Below, piece by piece: positions 1 to 5,310 of a stretch of 15,307 nt of DNA. Position 1 is the first letter of the stretch; every line of letters starts with the position of its first letter. The notes beneath the pieces were generated by a model. That model had not been told where the DNA came from. It made no database searches and saw only the letters and a program-made list of their open reading frames with translations. Both the position numbers and the translations under genes were made by a program. Origin of the DNA: Candidatus Rokuibacteriota bacterium (lineage in GTDB: Bacteria; Methylomirabilota; Methylomirabilia; Rokubacteriales; CSP1-6); NCBI GenBank assembly GCA_003221435.1, contig QHRS01000076.1:1-15307 (forward strand). The letters are read 5' to 3'.

Positions 1-16
1 AGGTATGCTCCAGGCG

Positions 17-47
17 AGCCGGTGTTCCGGTCCCTGGACCTCCGGCT
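17..47. other. Imperfect stem-loop upstream of the first gene
   Basis: AGCCGG (17-22) pairs with CCGGCT (42-47), and inside it GGTC (29-32) pairs with GACC (37-40), leaving a 6-nt bulge on one side. It lies about 50 bases before the start codon at 98. It could be the terminator of a gene left of the window or a leader structure. No T-run follows, so the role is uncertain. Confidence 0.22.
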
Positions 48-80
48 AGCGAAGCCGACCGGGCTCTCCCTCATTTCTCG

Positions 81-88
81 AGAGGAGG
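81..88 (+). promoter_or_regulatory. Shine-Dalgarno site for the 98-475 lipoprotein
   Basis: AGAGGAGG lies 9 bases before the ATG at 98, a near-consensus ribosome binding site. It fixes the start of the 125-residue lipoprotein and argues against the overlapping alternative frame that begins at 22. Confidence 0.75.
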
Positions 89-97
89 CCAATAACC

Positions 98-475
98 ATG
101 AGAAACATCCGCCTGAGCCTCGCTGCGCTCGCCGCGCTGAGCTCGATCCTGGTCCTGGGTTGTGGCTCGTCCGGTCGCCCCCTGATCCCCCATGTCCAGA
201 GAGGGGTCAAGGTTTCCGGGGTCGTCCGCTATCTCAGCGGCCAGCCGGCCGACCGGGTGAAGGTCGAGACGGACACGGGTGCTACGACCTTCACCGACTG
301 GTCCGGCCACTACGCGATTGCCGTGGCGGTCCGAGGAGACAGCATCACCGTGCGGGCGGAGGACGGTTACGACGGCGGGGTGTACGCCGAAACGCACTGG
401 GGATCGGTCCGCGTGCTTGTCGGGGATCGAGGGGCCACGGCCGACATCGTGCTCGATCACGCCGAAATAATCTGA
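98..475 (+). CDS. Small lipoprotein with carboxypeptidase-regulatory-like domain
   Basis: The 125-residue product has a type II signal peptide. A basic start (MRNIR) is followed by a hydrophobic stretch and the lipobox LVLGC, with the lipidated cysteine at residue 22. The mature part (about 35-120) is beta-rich. It has the pattern GVVRYLSGQPADRVKVET, then TDWSGHYAI, then a TVRAEDGY strand. That is the layout of transthyretin-like carboxypeptidase regulatory (CarboxypepD_reg) domains, which are small beta-sandwiches common in envelope proteins. No catalytic residues are visible, so a structural or binding role in the periplasm or at the outer membrane is likely. A strong Shine-Dalgarno site precedes the ATG. 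The gene stands alone and converges on the 575-958 gene. Lipoprotein status is well supported; the domain call is by pattern only. Confidence 0.8.
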   Translation: MRNIRLSLAALAALSSILVLGCGSSGRPLIPHVQRGVKVSGVVRYLSGQPADRVKVETDTGATTFTDWSGHYAIAVAVRGDSITVRAEDGYDGGVYAETHWGSVRVLVGDRGATADIVLDHAEII

Positions 476-515
476 GGCTTCATCCTGGCATTCGACGCAC
501 ATAGCCTCCACAATG

Positions 516-551
516 CCAATGCCCGGCGCATGGGCTTGGGCCGGGCATTGG
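516..551. terminator. Perfect 12-bp stem-loop between convergent genes
   Basis: CCAATGCCCGGC (516-527) and GCCGGGCATTGG (540-551) are exact reverse complements around a 12-base loop. The element sits between the stop codons of two convergent genes (475 on + and 575 on -). It is probably a bidirectional transcription terminator. No T-run follows on either strand, so it is not a classical U-tract terminator. Confidence 0.65.
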
Positions 552-574
552 TCTCGCCTTTACCGTGGAACCGC

Positions 575-958
575 TCAGGACTTCATCTTCTCGTGGATCG
601 ACTTGAGCTCGGCGGCGGTGAACCTGTGGACCTTCACCGCCTTGGCCTTGTCGCGCACCGACTCCGGAACGTTCTTCAGAGCTTCCTCGCTGCTCGAGGC
701 CATCACGATCATGTAACCCGTGTGATCGCCATCCTTGCAGCCGAAGTCCCACTTGGAGAGAGCGTTCGGGCCCATGGCCTTCACGTTGTCGAGGGTCTGC
801 AGGCACTCTTCCTCGGTGTGCGGCGAGATGATCAGGAACTTGCTCATCGCTGGCTTGGCGGGCTTCGCCTCCGACTTCCCGGCCTGTGCCGCATGCGCGC
901 TGGCGATCACGACCATCATGCAACACGCCACCATCGCCGAAACGAGAAGCTTCTTCAT
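575..958 (-). CDS. Small secreted protein, hypothetical, possibly ferredoxin-like fold
   Basis: The 127-residue product starts at the ATG at 958. A good AGGAGGG site (965-971) lies 6 bases upstream, so the longer frame running up to 1153 is not the real start. It has a Sec signal peptide: MKKLL, a hydrophobic run to about residue 20, and a likely cleavage after AHA near residue 23. An Ala/Lys/Pro linker (25-37) leads to a domain of about 88 residues. The domain reads as strand (KFLIIS), helix (EECLQTLDNVKAM), strands around WDFGCKDGDHTGYMIVMA, helix (EEALKNVP) and strand (AVKVHRF). This alternation suggests a small alpha/beta-barrel or ferredoxin-like fold of the DUF4242 or muconolactone-isomerase type. 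I do not recognise the family and claim no function. C52 and C74 are the only cysteines in the mature part. Confidence 0.72.
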   Translation of the reverse strand: MKKLLVSAMVACCMMVVIASAHAAQAGKSEAKPAKPAMSKFLIISPHTEEECLQTLDNVKAMGPNALSKWDFGCKDGDHTGYMIVMASSSEEALKNVPESVRDKAKAVKVHRFTAAELKSIHEKMKS

Positions 959-964
959 GACCTG

Positions 965-971
965 CCCTCCT
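965..971 (-). promoter_or_regulatory. Shine-Dalgarno site for the 575-958 gene
   Basis: On the minus strand AGGAGGG lies 6 bases before the ATG at 958. It decides the start, removing a 65-codon upstream extension that has no comparable site. Confidence 0.72.
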
Positions 972-991
972 ACGTAGGGTTGAACAACGGC

Positions 992-1030
992 CGCGGTCCG
1001 TACCGCGCGGAACGCTACGCCACGGTACGG
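992..1030. other. Overlapping inverted repeats in a divergent intergenic region
   Basis: The 233-base gap 959-1191 lies between two divergently transcribed genes and must hold both promoters. It contains CGCGGT (992-997) paired with ACCGCG (1002-1007) across a 4-base loop. A second, mutually exclusive pairing joins CCGTACC (998-1004) with GGTACGG (1024-1030). They could form an operator or a leader structure. I see no convincing -35/-10 pair, and in DNA this GC-rich short palindromes can arise by chance. Confidence 0.25.
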
Positions 1031-1191
1031 GGGGAGGCAAGCGATGTGACATCCGGAACGGACGCGCGAGCCTCGGGGCGCGTTGGCCCATCTGCCATCG
1101 CCGTTCCAGGTCGCGCGATACGGGCGCGCCCGGCGGCCGCCGTGCGGCTCCACGGCCGCCGTGTCCCTCGAGCGGCGAGGATTCTCCTGGG

Positions 1192-1779
1192 ATGAGCGTT
1201 CACATCGGTCTGGTACGCGCGATCAACCTGGCCGGCCGCAACAGGGTCGCGATGGCCGACTTGCGCAAGCTGCTCAGGGGTCTCGGCCTCGAGGACGTCC
1301 GATCCTTGCTGCAGAGCGGCAATCTGGTGTTTCGGAGCGACGCCCACACGAGCGCTCAGCTGGAGCGCTTGCTGGAGGACGCGGCGAAGCACCGCCTCGG
1401 CCTCGAGACCGACTTCTTCGTCCGCACCGCAAGGGATTGGAAGGCCGTCATCGCCGGCAACCCGTTTCCACGAGAGGCGGAGCGGGATCCAGGCCGCCTG
1501 CTGGTGATATTCTTGAAGGATGCGCCGGATCGCGATGGCGTGAAAGCCCTCGAGAGCGCCATCACCGGCCGCGAAGTCGTCCGCGCCAAGGGCCGGCACG
1601 CCTATATCGTCTATCCGGACGGCGTCGGTCGCTCGCGCCTGACGAGCGCCCTGATCGAGAAGAAGCTCGGCGTGCGCGGCACGGGGCGCAACTGGAACAC
1701 CGTCCTCAAGCTGGGCGCTCTCGCGGGACCGCCGCTCGCCGCCTCGCGAGATGGAGGCGCGTCACGTAGTCGATCGTGA
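1192..1779 (+). CDS. DUF1697 domain-containing protein
   Basis: The 195-residue product matches the DUF1697 family (about 170-185 residues). The N-terminal signature is residues 7-50: LVRAINLAGRN, then an Met-Ala-Asp-Leu helix, then LLQSGNLVF. These correspond to the family's 'LRGINVGG.N.' and 'SGN..F' motifs. The middle has the usual FFVRTARDWKAVIAGNPF segment, and the end has the family's RNWNTVLKL motif (about 170-178). The family is cytoplasmic and has no established biochemical role. The start is the ATG at 1192; the sequence before it has only a weak purine stretch (GGCGAGGA). About 14 residues after the conserved core (AASRDGGASRSRS) look like an unconserved tail. That tail overlaps the 3' end of the opposing methyltransferase by 74 bases. 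Family assignment is confident. Confidence 0.9.
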   Translation: MSVHIGLVRAINLAGRNRVAMADLRKLLRGLGLEDVRSLLQSGNLVFRSDAHTSAQLERLLEDAAKHRLGLETDFFVRTARDWKAVIAGNPFPREAERDPGRLLVIFLKDAPDRDGVKALESAITGREVVRAKGRHAYIVYPDGVGRSRLTSALIEKKLGVRGTGRNWNTVLKLGALAGPPLAASRDGGASRSRS

Positions 1780-2497
1780 TCGAGCCGCCATGGCTCGCGA
1801 CGGCCTCACGAATCGCCTGGAGCAGCGAACGCCGCTGATCGGCCGGAAGCAATCGGTGCGGCGACTGCGTCTCCATGAGCCCTGCGTAGTCGTCGGCCGT
1901 GTAGACCGTATGCCACGGGTAACGCGCCATCACGACCGTCTCGAACAGGGCCGTGTCGTCGATCCTGTCTTCCAGCGGAGCCTCGTCCTCACCTTGCCCT
2001 AGCTCGGGCGCGCACCGCGCGTAGGCCTCCTGCACGCAACGCTGCACGTCCGAGTCGTCCCGGACAGGATGATTCCCGAAGATCGCGATCGCCCCGCCGG
2101 CGCGCAGCAGGCCCGCGGCCTTCGACAGCCCCGTAGCAGGATCGACCAGATGAAAGGACTGGGCCGCGATGACGAGGTCCAGATCCGATTCCACGTGCCG
2201 CCAGTCCTCGAACGTGCACACTTCGACCCGAACGTCCGCGAAGCCGGCGAGATTCCGCCGCGCGATTGCCGCCAGGTTGGGTCCGGGCTCGAGGCAGGTC
2301 ATCCTGTAGCCGCGCCGCGCGAACAGGATGGTCGCCTGTCCGGTGCCGCACCCGATCTCGACGATATGGCCGTGCTCGGGAACTCCGGATAGCCACACGA
2401 CGTCGTCCACGAGCCGCTCAGGGTAGCCGGGGCGAAGCCGGTCGTACAGCTCAGCCACGTCATCGAAGGTCTTTCGGCGTTGTGCGCGCGAGTTCAT
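1706..2497 (-). CDS. Class I SAM-dependent methyltransferase
   Basis: The product is 263 residues from the ATG at 2497. After a helical lead (FDDVAELYDRLRPGYP), SAM-binding motif I is VEIGCGTGQAT (46-56). The acidic residue at the end of strand 2 is E70 in CLEPGPNL. A motif IV-like strand, DLVIAAQSFHLVDP (107-120), follows, then LLRAGGAIAIFGN. This is the Methyltransf_11/25 layout, and the length is normal for these small-molecule methyltransferases. The substrate cannot be told from sequence. The frame stays open upstream to 2911, but that extension would cross the divergent LysE gene, so ATG 2497 is preferred even though its ribosome site is weak. The last residues (ARRRAAVPRERPA) are coded in the region shared with the DUF1697 gene. 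Confidence 0.88.
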   Translation of the reverse strand: MNSRAQRRKTFDDVAELYDRLRPGYPERLVDDVVWLSGVPEHGHIVEIGCGTGQATILFARRGYRMTCLEPGPNLAAIARRNLAGFADVRVEVCTFEDWRHVESDLDLVIAAQSFHLVDPATGLSKAAGLLRAGGAIAIFGNHPVRDDSDVQRCVQEAYARCAPELGQGEDEAPLEDRIDDTALFETVVMARYPWHTVYTADDYAGLMETQSPHRLLPADQRRSLLQAIREAVASHGGSITIDYVTRLHLARRRAAVPRERPA

Positions 2498-2687
2498 CCG
2501 GGTATCTCGGTCGTCCAACGAAGACACCAGCCAGCGGGTTACACTATCAGGACTCGCCGAATGGCGCGGATGGCGAACCCTCCTTGGTTCCGTCCATCGT
2601 GACGCACGCGGCAACGAACCTGCTCGCGCCTCTCTGATCGCGCGGGGCATTTGGCTCCTCCGCGCGCCGGGTGGGAGACTCGAGCGC

Positions 2688-3323
2688 ATGATGGATCGCT
2701 TCGCTGCATTCGTGGGCATCTCGGCGCTCGTGATCGTGACGCCGGGACAGGACACGGCGCTCACGATCCGCAACACGCTGCTGGGCGGGCGCCGGAGCGG
2801 CACATCGACGGCCGCCGGAGTCGCGACCGGCCAGGCGATCTGGACGCTGGCGGCGAGCGCCGGGGTCGCGGCGCTGCTTCGCGCGTCGGCGCCCGGGTTC
2901 GCCGCGGTCAAGCTCGCGGGGGCGGCGTACCTCGTCTATCTGGGAGCCCGGGCGCTTCGCGATGCGCTGCGCCCCGGCGGTGCCGTTCGTCGCGGGATCG
3001 GCCCCGGCTCCGTGAGGCGCATCGAGCCCCGAGCCGCTTTCCGCCAAGGCCTGCTGAGCAATCTCGGGAACCCGAAGATGGCGGTGTTCTTCACGAGCCT
3101 GCTGCCGCAGTTCGCGACTCGCGGCCAGGAGTCCTTCGCCGCCCTGCTCGTCCTGGGGTTCACATTCTGCTGCATGACGCTCACGTGGCTCGCGGGCTAT
3201 GCCGTCGCGATCGCGAAGGCCGGAGACTTTCTCCGGCGGCCGCGAATTCGGCGCACGCTGGATGGGGTCACGGGCGCCGTGCTCGTCGGGTTCGGGCTGC
3301 GGCTCGCGACTGCCCGCCGGTGA
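2688..3323 (+). CDS. LysE/RhtB family amino-acid exporter
   Basis: The 211-residue inner-membrane protein belongs to the LysE translocator family, which exports amino acids or related metabolites. The N-terminal signature VTPGQDTALTIRNTLLGGRRSG (residues 17-38) matches the family's 'PGP....' motif followed by 'G...G'. A second hallmark is LLSNLGNPKMAVFF (122-135), the conserved 'NPK' loop. Hydrophobic segments lie at about 5-27, 45-65, 70-90, 130-142, 150-175 and 193-208, consistent with the usual six spans. The length is typical. The ATG at 2688 is preceded by GGGAGA (2673-2678); a second ATG follows at once. It is divergent from the methyltransferase with a gap of about 190 bases, so no operon partner indicates a substrate. 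Confidence 0.9.
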   Translation: MMDRFAAFVGISALVIVTPGQDTALTIRNTLLGGRRSGTSTAAGVATGQAIWTLAASAGVAALLRASAPGFAAVKLAGAAYLVYLGARALRDALRPGGAVRRGIGPGSVRRIEPRAAFRQGLLSNLGNPKMAVFFTSLLPQFATRGQESFAALLVLGFTFCCMTLTWLAGYAVAIAKAGDFLRRPRIRRTLDGVTGAVLVGFGLRLATARR

Positions 3324-3352
3324 TGGGGCCGGCGGCGATGAACACGATGGCG

Positions 3353-3373
3353 CGCGGTCGCCCGTCGACCGCG
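3353..3373. terminator. Perfect 8-bp stem-loop between convergent genes
   Basis: CGCGGTCG (3353-3360) and CGACCGCG (3366-3373) are exact reverse complements around a 5-base loop. The element lies in the 113-base gap between the convergent stop codons at 3323 (+) and 3437 (-). It is probably a bidirectional terminator. No T-run follows. Confidence 0.5.
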
Positions 3374-3436
3374 ATCAACGTGAAGGATGTGCAGAGCCAC
3401 ACGTGCTTGGTCAACCGGGTGCTGCGGATCCCTCAG

Positions 3437-4015
3437 CTACCGCTTGAAGGTCCCCATCAGCTCTCCCTGAGCGAGGATGTGGCCCTCGATCGCGCTCATG
3501 AGATCCCGCTTCGTGGCCCCCGGAGCCAGCGCCGGCGCCATGTCGAGCGCGTAGAGCTTGAAGAAATAGCGATGCGGCTTGCCGAGGGGCGGACACGGGC
3601 CGCCGTAGCCGATGCGTCTGAAGTCGTTCGTTCCCTGCAGCGTCCCGTCCGCCAGCGTGTCCCGTTTCGCGACGCCTTCCGGAAACGCCGTGGCGGACGG
3701 CGGGATCCCATACACCACCCAGTGCACCCAGGTGCCGGCCGGCGCGTCGGGATCGTCGCACACAAGCGCCAGGCTCTTGGCCTGGGACGGCACTCCCGAC
3801 CATGCGAGCGGCGGAGAGACGTCGTCTCCGCTGCAGGTGTGGCGCGCCGGGATCGCCTGGCCCGCCTCGAATACTGTGCTCGTGACCTGGATCGTCATGG
3901 ACGTCTTCTCCCCGGCCGGCACGCCGGACTCCCCACCCGACCGGACGCACGCGGATGCGAGCAACGCGACGAGCGGCGAAAGGAAAACGCGGACCGACCT
4001 CATGTGGGGGAGCAT
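3437..4015 (-). CDS. PEBP (YbhB/YbcL, Raf-kinase-inhibitor-like) lipoprotein
   Basis: The 192-residue product carries the full phosphatidylethanolamine-binding-protein signature. It has HTCSGDDVSPPLAWSGVP (59-76), the ligand-pocket strand LALVCDDPDAP (82-92), GTWVHWVVYGIP (94-105), GYGGPCPP (136-143) and the PHRYFF strand (147-152). Bacterial members of this fold are small globular proteins; their ligands are mostly unknown. Unlike cytoplasmic YbhB, this one begins with a type II signal peptide (RSVRVFLSPLVALLASAC, cysteine 23) and a short hydrophilic linker, so it should be membrane-anchored and periplasmic. Two in-frame ATGs exist. The one at 4015 is preferred because GAGG sits 7 bases before it, while the one at 4003 has none. 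The stop is TAG. It is convergent with the LysE gene. Confidence 0.92.
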   Translation of the reverse strand: MLPHMRSVRVFLSPLVALLASACVRSGGESGVPAGEKTSMTIQVTSTVFEAGQAIPARHTCSGDDVSPPLAWSGVPSQAKSLALVCDDPDAPAGTWVHWVVYGIPPSATAFPEGVAKRDTLADGTLQGTNDFRRIGYGGPCPPLGKPHRYFFKLYALDMAPALAPGATKRDLMSAIEGHILAQGELMGTFKR

Positions 4016-4423
4016 AAGCCCGCCTCAGCGCCCGCGCACCTGTCGGCGGGCACGGCGGAGGAGTTCCGGCGCGGCAGGAAGACGTACTCGGGGCGGGTCC
4101 GCATTCCCGTCACGGGCCAGAACACGGGGCGGCATCGCTAATCCCTACGATGAAGCGGCCGCGACTCGCAAGGGGTCTCGCGACGGACGTGGTTCGCCCG
4201 TCCCACGTGACCGTCATCGCGCGGGCCTTGGCTCTCCCTTCGCGCGGCCCCACCTTGCGCCGCGCAAGCCGGAAGAGGCTGCGCCTTCACGTTCGGCCGC
4301 GATGGCGCGCACCCGCCCGTTCCTGGCACGGGACGTGCGCCACGGGGTGGTGCCCGGCCCGCGAGCCGCACGACGTCGCGGTTCGCAGCGAAGGCATGCT
4401 CCCTTCTGTGAGGAGGTCTCACG
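4016..4423. other. Divergent intergenic region, no gene recognised
   Basis: These 408 bases separate the divergent PEBP lipoprotein (start 4015, -) and DUF4382 lipoprotein (start 4424, +), so both promoters should lie here. Several frames stay open across it, but none has a recognisable domain, a good ribosome site or a plausible composition; they are Arg/Pro/Gly-rich, as expected of noncoding GC-rich DNA. I see no clear -35/-10 pair, repeat or RNA gene. Confidence 0.4.
4410..4417 (+). promoter_or_regulatory. Shine-Dalgarno site for the DUF4382 gene
   Basis: GAGGAGGT lies 6 bases before the ATG at 4424, close to the anti-SD consensus. It supports this start despite the unusually long (about 25-residue) region before the hydrophobic core of the signal peptide. 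Confidence 0.75.
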
Positions 4424-5241
4424 ATGACTCTCGATGCCCTGTCCCGGCGGGCGTCTGCTTCAGGATGCCGTGCCGTTCCGCCGTCCGCCGTCCGCCGCAG
4501 CTTGCGCCTGTTGGCGCTGGCCGGCATCGCCGCGGCGCTCGCCGGCTGCTCCAAGAACCCATCGTCGCCCGCCACGGGCACGATCGATGTCCGCATGACC
4601 GATGCCCCTGCCAGCTATGACGCCGTGAACCTCGTCGTCCGCGAGGTCGCGATCCACGGCGCGGACGCCGGCGGCGACTCGACCGCGGGCTGGATACCGC
4701 TCCGCTCCGACTCGGTCACGTACGACCTGCTGGCGCTCCGCAACGGAGTGTTCTCCACGATCGGGACGAGCAGGGTGCCGGCTGGTCGCTACACCCAGCT
4801 CCGGCTCAAGCTCGGCGCCGGATCCAACGTCGTCGTCGGCGGCGTCGCGCATCCGATCGACGTGCCGAGCGGGCTCCAGTCGGGGTTCAAGCTCGTGGGT
4901 TCGTTCGATGTGCCCGCGAACGGTCTGCTCGACCTGGCTCTCGATTTCGACGCGGCGCAATCGATCGTCCTGAACGGGACGGGCGGCTATACGCTCAAAC
5001 CCACGGTCCGCGTCATGCCGTTCAGCACGGCGGGGGCGATACGGGGCGGCGTCTCCCCGGCCGGCACGGAGACCGCGGTCGTCGCGCTCGAAGGGGCCGA
5101 TACGCTGGGGACCGCCTCGGCGGCGCCGGACGGCAACCGCTGCATGCGGCTTCGGGCTTCCGCGACACCACCCTCAGCGGCGTGGCGGTGGGCTCCGGCT
5201 CGACGACGGACGTGGGGAGCGTCTCGCTCACGCCGCAGTAG
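4424..5241 (+). CDS. DUF4382 lipoprotein with 3' frameshift
   Basis: An extended n-region leads to a signal peptide with lipobox ALAGC (cysteine 42). A DUF4382 domain (about 52-205) follows, with family landmarks: TIDVRMTDAPASYDAVNLVV, then AGWIPL, YDLLALRNG, VPAGRYTQLRL and LKPTVRVMP (near 191-199). DUF4382 proteins are exported, of unknown function, and often followed by a carboxypeptidase-regulatory-like domain. That second domain begins normally (AGAIRGGVSPAG, VVALEGADTLG) up to D236-G237 at 5134. The frame then degenerates into Arg/Ala-rich sequence open to 5701, which would run into the opposing gene. In another frame, from 5155, the expected ending resumes (GFRDTTLSGVAVG ... VGSVSLTPQ) and stops at TAG 5239-5241, just before a strong stem-loop. 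So 5241 is taken as the ancestral end. About a dozen or more residues seem lost between 5134 and 5155, by deletion or assembly error. The DUF4382 domain itself is intact. Confidence 0.78.
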
Positions 5242-5257
5242 CGTTCGGTCGCTTCGC

Positions 5258-5292
5258 GCGGGGCCTCTGGCCGAGCGGCCGCGAGGCCCCGC
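5258..5292. terminator. Perfect 10-bp stem-loop with inner stem, between convergent genes
   Basis: GCGGGGCCTC (5258-5267) and GAGGCCCCGC (5283-5292) are exact reverse complements. Inside them GGCC (5269-5272) can pair with GGCC (5277-5280). The hairpin fills most of the gap between the restored DUF4382 stop (5241) and the glycosyltransferase stop (5311), and should terminate both transcripts. No T-run is present. Its position supports 5241 as the ancestral gene end. Confidence 0.68.
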
Positions 5293-5310
5293 TCGCGGTT
5301 GGCGCTCGGC

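Noticed and set aside
22..504. An alternative 160-codon + strand frame over the first lipoprotein
   Set aside because: The 98-475 frame has the strong ribosome site and the lipobox; the alternative is Arg/Gly/Pro-rich without features.
3324..3436. A possible coding remnant on the - strand between the LysE and PEBP genes
   Set aside because: One minus frame reads TKHVWLCTSFTLIAVDGRPR, faintly like acyl-CoA thioesterases, but only about 43 codons are open, there is no start, and a hairpin occupies the middle. Open runs of this length are common here by chance. A profile search of this stretch would settle it.
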